From the NCBI GenBank assembly GCA_022710165.1, contig JAKLHL010000015.1:1-15112 (forward strand): a DNA stretch of 15,112 bases, read 5' to 3'. Shown in pieces: positions 7,168 through 12,985 of the stretch (the first letter of the stretch is position 1; each line of letters opens with the position of its first letter). The stretch comes from Bdellovibrionales bacterium (GTDB taxonomy: Bacteria; Bdellovibrionota; JAFGOL01). A model generated the notes under the pieces. The model did not search any database and was not told where the DNA came from. It saw nothing but the letters and a program-made list of their open reading frames with translations. The translations under genes and the position numbers were made by a program.

Positions 7168-7614
7168 ATGAAAAAGTTAGTTTTCTTTTTGTTATTTGCT
7201 GTCTTAAGCAGTCCTCTTTATTCGCAGACTACAGAGGAACTTATGGATGCTGCTGCTTTTGGTGATATCCCAGCGATAGAAAGGATAATCAAGTCTGACA
7301 AGGTCGATGTTGATGAGAGGGTTAATTACATAGGAATGACAGCCCTTATGATAGGCGCTGCCAATGGTAATATAGACGTAGTCGTAAAATTAAAGGAACT
7401 AGGTTCTGATGTTAACGCCAGGAATAATACTGGTATGACAGCCATAATGTTCGCCGCAACGAAGGGTGATGTAGATATGGTGGCAAAGCTCGTAGAATTA
7501 GGCGCTGATGTTAACGCTGAAGATGATTACGGAGCGACGGCACTTTCTTTGGCCAAGATACATGACCAATTTAAGATAGTTGAAAAATTAAAAGAACTCG
7601 GGGCTGTTGAATAG
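7168..7614 (+). CDS. Secreted ankyrin-repeat protein
   Basis: The start is taken at ATG 7168, 7 nt after GGAGG (7156-7160); the TTG codon just before it is less likely. A signal peptide (Lys-Lys then a Phe/Leu core, cleavage near Tyr-Ser-Gln) precedes about four ankyrin repeats of ~33 residues. Two are nearly canonical, with Gly-Met-Thr-Ala-Leu/Ile-Met, Ala-Ala-x-x-Gly-x-Ile/Val-Asp and Leu-Gly-Ala/Ser-Asp-Val-Asn-Ala; the first is degenerate and the last is shortened. Ankyrin repeats bind proteins. The leader places it in the periplasm or outside, where bacterial ankyrin proteins are known in oxidative-stress protection and as inhibitors or effectors, but nothing here decides among these. 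It is the middle gene of the exported three-gene operon; only 1 nt separates it from the next ATG. Confidence 0.85.
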   Translation: MKKLVFFLLFAVLSSPLYSQTTEELMDAAAFGDIPAIERIIKSDKVDVDERVNYIGMTALMIGAANGNIDVVVKLKELGSDVNARNNTGMTAIMFAATKGDVDMVAKLVELGADVNAEDDYGATALSLAKIHDQFKIVEKLKELGAVE

Positions 7615-7615
7615 C

Positions 7616-8149
7616 ATGGTTTTTAAGTCGACAGTTTTACTTTTAGCTTTTTTATCAGTATCTTCTTATGCACAGAATATCACACCAGTGCTTGATAGTT
7701 TTAAGGGCGACCAAAAGAACAGCGAGGTCACTTTCTCCTTGGCGGACAAGGTCACTTTGCCAGAGGATGAGTTCAACAGAAGGCTTGCAGAAAAACACTA
7801 TGAACTTTTCACAGAGGCTGAAGTAGACGGAGTCCCTGTTTATCTTAATCTTACAACCCACCGCGTATTGCTTGAGACCTTTGATGGTAAATATAAGATC
7901 TCATTCTCTGTTATGTTCTATGACAAGCAGGGCAATGTGCTCGATTCTTTCTCTGAGGCATACTTTGATGGAACGATCATAAAAGAGGAAAGTGCCTTTA
8001 AGGCTTCTATAATGAGGACCTATTCATTCAAGGACGGTGACGTAAAGGTCCTTATAGACAGCAGGGGCGTTTACACGCTTAACATAAACTATGGAGAAAA
8101 ACCTCTATATGGGGTTTTTTCTGACATTAAGTTCATATTGAACAATTAA
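7616..8149 (+). CDS. Exported protein of unknown function
   Basis: I start it at ATG 7616, one base after the stop of the ankyrin gene, where translation is probably coupled; a TTG at 7607 would overlap that gene and has no better ribosome site. The product (177 residues) has a signal peptide ending Ser-Ser-Tyr-Ala-Gln, then an alternating hydrophobic/polar pattern consistent with a beta-rich fold, e.g. Val-Tyr-Leu-Asn-Leu, Tyr-Lys-Ile-Ser-Phe-Ser-Val-Met-Phe and Val-Tyr-Thr-Leu-Asn-Ile-Asn-Tyr. No catalytic motif or family is recognised. It closes the exported operon, and its TAA overlaps the stop of the convergent permease by 4 nt. A terminator-like hairpin lies within its last codons. Confidence 0.7.
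   Translation: MVFKSTVLLLAFLSVSSYAQNITPVLDSFKGDQKNSEVTFSLADKVTLPEDEFNRRLAEKHYELFTEAEVDGVPVYLNLTTHRVLLETFDGKYKISFSVMFYDKQGNVLDSFSEAYFDGTIIKEESAFKASIMRTYSFKDGDVKVLIDSRGVYTLNINYGEKPLYGVFSDIKFILNN
8097..8120. terminator. Bidirectional terminator-like hairpin inside the 3' end of a CDS
   Basis: AAAAACCTC (8097-8105) pairs with GGGGTTTTT (8111-8119) around loop TATAT, with one more T following. The plus-strand RNA gives a 9-bp stem with one U-G wobble and a U-tract; the minus-strand RNA has one C-A mismatch and its own U-tract. It lies just past the stop of the minus-strand permease, which is the natural use. It also sits about 30 nt before the stop of the plus-strand gene. Confidence 0.5.
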
Positions 8150-9021
8150 AAGAAAACCAAGAAAACTATTCCAGCTATCATGCTTATTATTGAACCTACA
8201 AAATATCTGTTAGGCAGTTTTTTATGTTTAACGTGTTCATATATCGATGCAAATATCGGGGCTGTGTTCGCGAGCGCGGCTATTACTGCGGGGTTGTCGT
8301 AGTGTGATATCGCGTAAAGGTAAAGATAAAGTCCTATGAAACCAGCAAGGATAACAATTATCAATATCTTGCCCTTGTATTTGAGGCTCAAGTCATCGGT
8401 CCTCATTTTTATTCCCAGCAAATAGTTGTAAAAGAATAAGAGCACTATGGCCGGTACCACTCTGTAGAGATTGGCCGTCATGGGGCTCATGCTTGGGGCT
8501 AGCATGAAGGCCTTTTTTGTGAAGACCAGTCCTACAGCCTCAATGTTAAGCCCTATCAATGCTATTACAATAATAATTAGAGAACCTGTGCCGTGGCGCT
8601 TTTTCTCTAGTGCCATAAAAAACAGGCACAGTATGAGGAAGATAAGCCCTATTAGTTTGGTTATCGAAAGTGTCATGTCCAGGATGAAGTATGAATATAT
8701 TGCCACCATCGACGGCACAAAGGCAGATAATATGAGTATCCTTGAAGGGCCGTTCTTTGATATTGCATAGTGGGTAAGAAGGTCAGAAAGAAAGTAAACC
8801 AGTGATCCGCTAAGTGCCAGCCATATCACAGCCTCTTTGGGTATCATTATTTTGCCGATGCTTAGGGCTGCCAGAAGAAAACAAAAGAAGACTACAACAC
8901 ATCTATAGAAATTGAACCTGCTCACACTCAAGACCTTTATCAAGCTTGCGTAGCCGTGGGATAAGAAACCCCAGAACATTGATGATGCGAGTGTCGCAAG
9001 GTATGCTAGGAACATGACCAT
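8146..9021 (-). CDS. EamA/DMT-superfamily permease
   Basis: The 291-residue protein is almost entirely hydrophobic, with about ten membrane helices in two halves, as in drug/metabolite transporters of the EamA family. Family features are the N-terminal Ser-Ser-Met-Phe-Trp-Gly segment, the end of the first half (Ile-Gly-Leu-Ile-Phe-Leu-Ile-Leu), and Asn-Thr-Ala-Pro-Ile-Phe-Ala in the ninth helix region (compare Pro-Val-x-Ala). A basic Lys-Lys-Arg-His-Gly loop separates the halves. Such inner-membrane proteins export or exchange amino acids, nucleotides or other metabolites; the substrate cannot be told. Met1 and Met3 are alternative starts, neither with a clear ribosome site. It is convergent with the exported operon (4-nt stop overlap) and divergent from the toxin-antitoxin genes. 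Confidence 0.85.
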   Translation of the reverse strand: MVMFLAYLATLASSMFWGFLSHGYASLIKVLSVSRFNFYRCVVVFFCFLLAALSIGKIMIPKEAVIWLALSGSLVYFLSDLLTHYAISKNGPSRILILSAFVPSMVAIYSYFILDMTLSITKLIGLIFLILCLFFMALEKKRHGTGSLIIIVIALIGLNIEAVGLVFTKKAFMLAPSMSPMTANLYRVVPAIVLLFFYNYLLGIKMRTDDLSLKYKGKILIIVILAGFIGLYLYLYAISHYDNPAVIAALANTAPIFASIYEHVKHKKLPNRYFVGSIISMIAGIVFLVFF

Positions 9022-9150
9022 CTTATACCAGAATATAGTGAATTTCGCACATATTGCTTAGATGTTTAAAGGTCCAAGGCTGGTGAACATGTTGCAGTAA
9101 TGTGAATAAGTGCTGTTTATGTAGGATTTAGATAGAAAAAGATAGATAAA

Positions 9151-9164
9151 TATAGTATAATATA
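9151..9164 (+). promoter_or_regulatory. -10 box and dyad upstream of the toxin-antitoxin operon
   Basis: A perfect TATAAT (9156-9161) lies 32 nt before the antitoxin ATG. It is embedded in an imperfect palindrome (9151-9164, 12 of 14 positions symmetric) and preceded by repeated GATAGA-like units (9131-9150). No good -35 is visible. RHH antitoxins usually repress their own promoter by binding such dyads, so an autoregulatory operator here is a fair inference. Confidence 0.45.
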
Positions 9165-9193
9165 GCTAATGGCGCAGGGCTTAGGAGGTGGGT

Positions 9194-9418
9194 ATGGCTG
9201 TTGCACAATTAGCTACTAAAATAGATCTAAGGGTTAAAAGGCTCTTAGAGGCGATATGCGAATCAAGGGGATTTAAGATGAACAGGTTCATAGAGGACGC
9301 GATACTTGAAAAGATAGAAGAAATGGAAGACATCGCTGATATTAAAAAAATAAGGAAAGAACGGACCATTGCGCTTTCACAGGCACTGAGCGAACTAAAA
9401 AAGCATGGGAAAATATAG
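9194..9418 (+). CDS. Ribbon-helix-helix antitoxin
   Basis: The start is ATG 9194, 5 nt after AGGAGG (9183-9188); the in-frame GTG at 9188 overlaps that site and is rejected. The 74-residue protein begins with Ala-Gln-Leu-Ala-Thr-Lys-Ile-Asp-Leu (the DNA-contacting strand of RHH/MetJ-Arc proteins). It continues with helix Val-Lys-Arg-Leu-Leu-Glu-Ala-Ile-Cys, a Gly turn, Met-Asn-Arg-Phe-Ile-Glu-Asp-Ala-Ile and a charged C-terminal tail. In such pairs the RHH part dimerises and binds the operator while the tail wraps the toxin. The gene overlaps the RelE-like toxin by 14 nt, the standard coupling of a type II toxin-antitoxin module. Confidence 0.85.
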   Translation: MAVAQLATKIDLRVKRLLEAICESRGFKMNRFIEDAILEKIEEMEDIADIKKIRKERTIALSQALSELKKHGKI

Positions 9419-9665
9419 TGTAGAACTTTCCAGTACTGCTTTTAAGGCATTAAAAAAGATGCCAAGGGAAGATCTTCATAGAATATTGAGAATGATAAAG
9501 TCCTTTGAAACGGATCCTTTTCCATACGGCTCTATTAAACTTTCTGGCATGGATAAAGTGTACAGAGTTAGACTTGGAAATTTCAGGATAATATATGAAG
9601 TTAATAATAACGTTCTGACCGTACTCGTCCTTAAGGTAGGGCATAGAAGGGATGTGTATAGGTAA
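9405..9665 (+). CDS. RelE/ParE-superfamily toxin
   Basis: The 86-residue protein has the usual RelE/ParE size and pattern. An N-terminal strand and Lys-Ala-Leu-Lys-Lys-Met helix are followed by a second helix Leu-His-Arg-Ile-Leu. Then comes the family signature Tyr-Arg-Val-Arg-Leu-Gly-Asn-Phe-Arg-Ile-Ile-Tyr-Glu and a final strand ending Val-Gly-His-Arg-Arg-Asp-Val-Tyr-Arg. The arginines of the signature and the C-terminal His/Arg/Tyr cluster fit ribosome-dependent mRNA cleavage as in RelE, but ParE-type gyrase toxins share the fold and cannot be excluded. It starts inside the antitoxin gene (14-nt overlap). The reading frame is intact, so the module is probably active. Confidence 0.87.
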   Translation: MGKYSVELSSTAFKALKKMPREDLHRILRMIKSFETDPFPYGSIKLSGMDKVYRVRLGNFRIIYEVNNNVLTVLVLKVGHRRDVYR

Positions 9666-9669
9666 ATAA

Positions 9670-9697
9670 TTGATTTAGTATGGGTTTTTGATACAAT
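9670..9697 (+). promoter_or_regulatory. Promoter of the racemase gene, probably leaderless
   Basis: TTGATT (9670-9675), a 16-nt spacer and TACAAT (9692-9697) form a good promoter. Only 6 nt separate the -10 from the ATG at 9704, and there is no Shine-Dalgarno, so transcription likely starts at the start codon itself. Confidence 0.55.
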
Positions 9698-9703
9698 AAA
9701 TTT

Positions 9704-10417
9704 ATGAAAACTATAGGCCTTATTGGCGGTTTGAGTTGGGAGTCATCAGCAGAATACTACCGGATAATTAATGAGCGAGTTAGGGAAAAACTTGGTGATC
9801 TTCATTCTGCTAAAAGCATTATGATCTCTGTAGATTTTTATGAGATACAAAATTTAGTTAGAGAAGATCATAGTGATAAAGTAGGTGAGATCTTGGTAGA
9901 TGCCGCAAAAAAGCTAGAACTAGCAGGGGCAGATGTTCTGCTAATATGTGCTAATACTGCCCATAGGTTTGCAGACAAAATACAAAAGAATATTAAAATA
10001 TCGTTTTTACATATCGCTGATAAAACTGCAGAAAAAATTGTTTCTGCCAACATAAATAAAGTGGCACTTTTAGGTACAAGGTTTACGATGGAGGAGCCTT
10101 TCTATAAAGAAAGGTTATCTCACTATAAAATAGAGACATTGATCCCAAATGAGCAAGACAGAGGAATGATAAATGAAATAATATTTAAAGAGCTGTGCAT
10201 GGGTGTAGTAAAACGAGAGTCTAAAGAGAAATTCCAAGCAGTAATTCAAGACCTAAAAAAGAAGGGCGCTCAGGGAGTAATACTAGGTTGTACAGAAATG
10301 TGGATGCTTATTAAGTCGGAAGATTGCTCTATACCCATATTTGATACAGCGCGTATACATGCAGAGGCTGCTGTAGATTATGCATTAATTAGGCTTGCAG
10401 AAGAAGGTAGCACTTAA
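9704..10417 (+). CDS. Aspartate/glutamate racemase-family amino-acid racemase (YgeA/RacX type)
   Basis: The 237-residue protein matches E. coli YgeA along its length: Gly-Leu-Ile-Gly-Gly-Leu-Ser-Trp-Glu-Ser near the N-terminus, Leu-His-Ser-Ala, Phe-Leu-His-Ile-Ala-Asp, and Ala-Leu-Leu-Gly-Thr-Arg-Phe-Thr-Met-Glu. Both catalytic cysteines are present, Cys82 in Cys-Ala-Asn-Thr-Ala-His and Cys196 in Gly-Cys-Thr-Glu. Enzymes of this group are cofactor-independent racemases that interconvert L- and D-amino acids by a two-base cysteine mechanism in the cytosol. YgeA and RacX act on several amino acids (homoserine, lysine, arginine and others), so substrate is not fixed by sequence. D-amino acids could feed cell-wall remodelling. 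The stop overlaps the convergent gene's stop by 4 nt. Confidence in the family is high; confidence in the substrate is low. Confidence 0.92.
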   Translation: MKTIGLIGGLSWESSAEYYRIINERVREKLGDLHSAKSIMISVDFYEIQNLVREDHSDKVGEILVDAAKKLELAGADVLLICANTAHRFADKIQKNIKISFLHIADKTAEKIVSANINKVALLGTRFTMEEPFYKERLSHYKIETLIPNEQDRGMINEIIFKELCMGVVKRESKEKFQAVIQDLKKKGAQGVILGCTEMWMLIKSEDCSIPIFDTARIHAEAAVDYALIRLAEEGST

Positions 10418-10782
10418 TTATCATAAGGCCCTTTAAGCATAATCATTGGTTCTCCACATCTTTTACAAGAAACTATGCGTTGATTTTTATAACCAATCTT
10501 CATCTTGTTGCAATTTGTACACAGAAAGCTGCGAGGATGATTAAATATGTAGTCACCTAAAAGACCCAAAAGGTATACAAAGATAATTGCAACAGAGAAT
10601 AATAAAATATGGAAATACCAGTAACTAAAAGCCTCATTAAAACTATTGAATGGTTGAGGCCAATCAGAACCATGCCCTGGTAGTATCCTAAAATGGTTTA
10701 GTATGGTTGCTATGGTAGTTATTATGACTATGAATAAAAAAACTATAAGTATTCCATAAAGAATTTTTTTATATTTAACCAT
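10414..10782 (-). CDS. Small membrane protein with C-terminal zinc ribbon
   Basis: The 122-residue product has two membrane helices (about 8-28 and 56-76) joined by a Pro/Trp-containing loop (Pro-Gly-His-Gly-Ser-Asp-Trp-Pro). A cytoplasmic or periplasmic tail follows with four cysteines in CxxC-14-CxxC spacing (Cys88, Cys91, Cys106, Cys109), typical of a zinc ribbon. The zinc-binding call is inference from spacing; the family is not recognised. The second pair reads Cys-Lys-Arg-Cys-Gly. The ATG has no Shine-Dalgarno, but TATAAT on the same strand ends 7 nt before it, again suggesting a leaderless mRNA, and a perfect palindrome overlaps that box. The stop overlaps the convergent racemase stop by 4 nt. 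Confidence 0.75.
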   Translation of the reverse strand: MVKYKKILYGILIVFLFIVIITTIATILNHFRILPGHGSDWPQPFNSFNEAFSYWYFHILLFSVAIIFVYLLGLLGDYIFNHPRSFLCTNCNKMKIGYKNQRIVSCKRCGEPMIMLKGPYDN

Positions 10783-10789
10783 AGATGTT

Positions 10790-10812
10790 ATTATACATAA
10801 TTTTATGTATAA
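10790..10812 (-). promoter_or_regulatory. -10 box overlapped by a perfect 10-bp inverted repeat
   Basis: On the minus strand TATAAT occupies 10790-10795, 7 nt before the ATG at 10782. TTATACATAA (10791-10800) and TTATGTATAA (10803-10812) are perfect inverted repeats separated by TT, covering the -10 and most of the spacer. This is what a repressor operator would look like. It could also serve as an AT-rich 3' hairpin for the upstream glycosylase gene, which ends at 10828. Confidence 0.5.
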
Positions 10813-10827
10813 AAGTTTGGCTTTGTA

Positions 10828-11403
10828 TTACAGCCTTGGCTTTTTAACGCCCTTATGCCTGAAACAATCAGTTGTGTGGTCGTTAACCATACCGGCGGCC
10901 TGCATGAAGGCGTAGCAGATAGTGGTGCCTACGAACTTAAAGCCTCTTTTCTTTAGGTCTTTGCTCATGGCATCAGATTCCTTTGAACTGGCCTTGATGT
11001 CCTTTATCGACTTACATTTGTTATTTATTGGTTTTCCATTAACGAACTGCCAGATGTATTTGTCAAAAGTCCCGAATTCCTTTTGCACCTTTTTGAACTG
11101 TATGGCGTTAGTGACAGTAGCGGTAACTTTTAGTCTGTTACGGATTATTCCTTCATCCTTTAAAAGTTTTTCTATCTTTTTTACGTCGTATTTGGCAATT
11201 TTATCGTAATCAAAGTTGTCAAAGGCCTTTCTAAAACCCTCTCGTCTTTTTAGTATGGTGGACCAGCTTAATCCTGCCTGGAAGGCGTCCAGTACCATGA
11301 ACTCGAATATCTTTCTATCGTCATGGAGCGGTACTCCCCACTCTTTGTCGTGGTAGGCGATCATTAAAGGGTCGTTTCCGGGCCAGGTACAGCGTGTTTT
11401 CAT
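10828..11403 (-). CDS. tag: DNA-3-methyladenine glycosylase I
   Basis: The start is the Met of Met-Lys-Thr-Arg-Cys-Thr-Trp at 11403; the open frame upstream runs into the neighbouring gene. The resulting 191 residues match the ~187 of E. coli Tag. The zinc ligands of the Tag family are all present at the right places: Cys5, His18, His176 and Cys180. So are Tyr-His-Asp-x-Glu-Trp-Gly-Val-Pro, Gln-Ala-Gly-Leu-Ser-Trp and Arg-Asn-Arg-Leu-Lys. The enzyme removes 3-methyladenine from alkylated DNA at the start of base excision repair. One difference is Asp39, which stands where E. coli has Glu38, a residue contacting the base. A promoter TTGTAA-17-TAGAAA ends 8 nt before the ATG and there is no Shine-Dalgarno. 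The upstream lipoprotein gene is in the same direction, 80 nt away. Confidence 0.93.
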   Translation of the reverse strand: MKTRCTWPGNDPLMIAYHDKEWGVPLHDDRKIFEFMVLDAFQAGLSWSTILKRREGFRKAFDNFDYDKIAKYDVKKIEKLLKDEGIIRNRLKVTATVTNAIQFKKVQKEFGTFDKYIWQFVNGKPINNKCKSIKDIKASSKESDAMSKDLKKRGFKFVGTTICYAFMQAAGMVNDHTTDCFRHKGVKKPRL

Positions 11404-11411
11404 AGTTAGGG

Positions 11412-11440
11412 TTTCTAGCACGGAGATTGGGATCTTACAA
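11412..11440 (-). promoter_or_regulatory. Promoter of tag, near-leaderless
   Basis: On the minus strand TTGTAA (11435-11440), a 17-nt spacer and TAGAAA (11412-11417) are spaced as a sigma70-type promoter, each box matching 4 of 6. The -10 ends 8 nt before the ATG, which has no ribosome site. Confidence 0.4.
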
Positions 11441-11483
11441 TAGGGGCGGAGGGGGAATGCTCGTCTCTTTCGAACGCCCCGGT

Positions 11484-11795
11484 TTACTTTTTGGGCATAT
11501 TTTGACAATTTGTTTCCAAGCACATTAATCGTCTGTAAGCTAAGTCTTCAGCGTTTATTCTGGCAATTTTTGCGTTTGTATTTTCATCTGCAGATGAAAT
11601 GACATTGAGTACGCTATAGTAGCAATAGTCATCCACAGCTTGTTGTTTGACTGGATTGCTTTTAATCCATTTGGCGTATTTTTTCTCACAATCCTTAATG
11701 AGAGTCGATTTTTTGTCTTTTTCTTCTGCTGTTTTTATACACGAAGTAAAGCTAAAGGACATAGCCAACAGAAAGAGGTAAATTAGTTTTTTCAT
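11484..11795 (-). CDS. Small lipoprotein
   Basis: The 103-residue protein has Lys-Lys, a Leu/Phe core and Ser-Phe-Thr-Ser-Cys at residues 15-19, an acceptable lipobox with Cys19 as the lipidated residue. A charged linker follows (Lys-Thr-Ala-Glu-Glu-Lys-Asp-Lys-Lys). The mature part is helical with four further cysteines (36, 58, 92, 97) that could form two disulfides, which suits a periplasm-facing lipoprotein. No family is recognised. GGAGG sits 3 nt before the ATG, inside the end of the upstream membrane gene, and the two genes overlap by 4 nt (ATGA), so they are co-translated and probably act together at the envelope. Confidence 0.78.
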   Translation of the reverse strand: MKKLIYLFLLAMSFSFTSCIKTAEEKDKKSTLIKDCEKKYAKWIKSNPVKQQAVDDYCYYSVLNVISSADENTNAKIARINAEDLAYRRLMCLETNCQNMPKK

Positions 11796-12037
11796 AATCC
11801 TCCATTTTTAACATTCTTTTTAGCAATCAGAAAATTTTTTGTTACCCAAATGCAAAGAACAAAAAGAGTCACGGGTAGAAACATGCGGATTACATATGAA
11901 ACAAAAAACTTTAATGAATGAAAAATGTTTCCATTCGCCAAACCCTCAGATAAAGTAATATATATTGCAAGGATGCTAGCAATAGCTACCCAGACAACAA
12001 CAATCCACGATATCGCCTTGCCCAACTTTTTTAGCAT
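11792..12037 (-). CDS. Small two-helix membrane protein
   Basis: The 81-residue product has two hydrophobic spans (about 8-28 and 48-70) separated by a short loop, with Lys-rich ends (Met-Leu-Lys-Lys-Leu-Gly-Lys and Ala-Lys-Lys-Asn-Val-Lys-Asn) that place both termini in the cytoplasm by the positive-inside rule. No motif or family is recognised. An AGGAGA site lies 6 nt before the ATG. It overlaps the lipoprotein gene by 4 nt and leads that operon. The two could form an envelope complex, but there is no direct evidence. Confidence 0.7.
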   Translation of the reverse strand: MLKKLGKAISWIVVVWVAIASILAIYITLSEGLANGNIFHSLKFFVSYVIRMFLPVTLFVLCIWVTKNFLIAKKNVKNGGL

Positions 12038-12277
12038 TTCTGTTCTCCTGTAATATTACTGGTGCCACTAGAGCGCCTTATCACAATTAAAGTATCATAA
12101 TTCTATAATAAACGTATCGTACTGTCCAATTTGTCCTGATATTTAAAAGGATTGTTTATGTAACTATTTAATTTTACTAAAATTATTTGTGCATCCTTTG
12201 TATTGCTTGGACACATATTATTTGTTCTGTTTCCAATGTTCTAGAGCTGATCAAGTGAGGTAATAAAAGAGCAATCA
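12038..12277. promoter_or_regulatory. AT-rich intergenic region with a 17-bp palindrome
   Basis: This region separates the minus-strand membrane/lipoprotein pair from the plus-strand TIR-like operon. A TATAAT (12104-12109) is present on the plus strand without a convincing -35. Positions 12169-12185 form a perfect odd palindrome: arms TAATTTTA and TAAAATTA around a central C. It is a candidate operator for the downstream operon. GGTGC/GCGCC (about 12061-12077) can form a short hairpin with one G-U pair. No ORF with coding character is seen before 12278. Confidence 0.35.
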
Positions 12278-12331
12278 ATGGATAAAAATAATAGATATAA
12301 ATTTGTATTTGAATTAAAAAAGGGATTATGA
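12278..12331 (+). CDS. Possible 17-residue leader peptide overlapping the membrane gene
   Basis: ATG at 12278 opens 17 codons (Met-Asp-Lys-Asn-Asn-Arg-Tyr-Lys-Phe...Lys-Lys-Gly-Leu) ending at TGA 12329-12331. This stop overlaps the next gene's ATG as ATGA, the classic arrangement for translational coupling. A weak AAAGAG precedes it. It is either a leader ORF or chance; the in-frame upstream stop at 12248-12250 excludes a longer protein. Confidence 0.3.
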   Translation: MDKNNRYKFVFELKKGL

Positions 12332-12981
12332 ATATTCAAAAGAACCTAACGTCATCAAACGATGGGATAATTTATCCAGTAGCTAACTGGATAATAACCA
12401 TATCTAATTATCTCTGCCTAGTTGAGTTATTTAAATTTCTATCAGTGTGCTTTTTAAACAGGCCGTCAGTAGATTCAGTTAGACGAAATAAAAACATTGC
12501 CATCGACCTTTTTATTTTAGTTAAATGGGTTGCTATAATAGTTTTTTGGGTAACCAATTACGTTTCCACGATATCTATCGTTATTGTTTGGTATCTATTA
12601 ATAACAAATATTCAAAGTTATTTTTACAACCACGTTTGGCTGAATGTTTCTATTTCAGACGAAAGAAAGCAGGCGACCAGAGAACGAAGACGACTTATAG
12701 CTGTTATTTTAGCCTTCTGTTTTTCAATAATGTGTTATGGTTACTTCTACCAAAGATGTTATTTCACTCATTTTAATTGGCCAGCCGACATAGCTCCGTT
12801 TACTAGTTCTATTACTTTTAGTTTAGGAACTGCTTTAACAGCTTTTTCTGGTAACCTCTCTCCCAATACAGATTTTGGATATTTCCTAATAGGCACACAG
12901 CTAATCATAACATTTTTATTTATAGCTATAATACTTACACAATCTATCCCACAGCTAGTGAAAAATAATATTAGGAGGTAA
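12328..12981 (+). CDS. Multi-span membrane protein with K+-channel-like pore loop; putative effector partner of the TIR-like protein
   Basis: The 217-residue protein has hydrophobic spans at about 21-43, 61-79, 80-98, 122-140 and 183-204. A basic cytoplasmic loop (Asp-Glu-Arg-Lys-Gln-Ala-Thr-Arg-Glu-Arg-Arg-Arg, 111-122) precedes the fourth span. Residues 159-204 are laid out like the pore domain of Ion_trans_2 channels: a short Ser/Thr-rich pore helix, Thr-Ala-Phe-Ser-Gly-Asn (171-176) where K+ channels have Thr-Val-Gly-Tyr-Gly-Asp, then Leu-Ser-Pro-x-Thr-Asp-x-Gly and a final helix beginning with a Gln. The filter glycine and tyrosine are lost, so if it forms a pore it need not be K+-selective. 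A close AGGG (12321-12324) precedes the ATG. The stop codon lies inside the ribosome site of the TIR-like gene, so the two are made together. The pore role is inference; the family is not recognised. Confidence 0.7.
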   Translation: MNIQKNLTSSNDGIIYPVANWIITISNYLCLVELFKFLSVCFLNRPSVDSVRRNKNIAIDLFILVKWVAIIVFWVTNYVSTISIVIVWYLLITNIQSYFYNHVWLNVSISDERKQATRERRRLIAVILAFCFSIMCYGYFYQRCYFTHFNWPADIAPFTSSITFSLGTALTAFSGNLSPNTDFGYFLIGTQLIITFLFIAIILTQSIPQLVKNNIRR

Positions 12982-12985
12982 CAGC

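Noticed and set aside
9131..9165. GATAGA/ATATAG repeats before the toxin-antitoxin genes as a CRISPR or iteron array
   Set aside because: Units are too short, irregular and AT-simple; an operator plus -10 box explains them.
11443..11480. GGGGCG/CGCCCC inverted repeat with TTCGAA nearby, looking like a tRNA remnant or terminator
   Set aside because: The 26-nt loop has no D, anticodon or T stem and no T-run follows; it does not fold as a tRNA.
11404..11523. N-terminal extension of the tag reading frame
   Set aside because: The extra 40 codons overlap the lipoprotein gene, lack family similarity, and the Met-Lys-Thr-Arg-Cys start fits Tag length and zinc-ligand numbering exactly.
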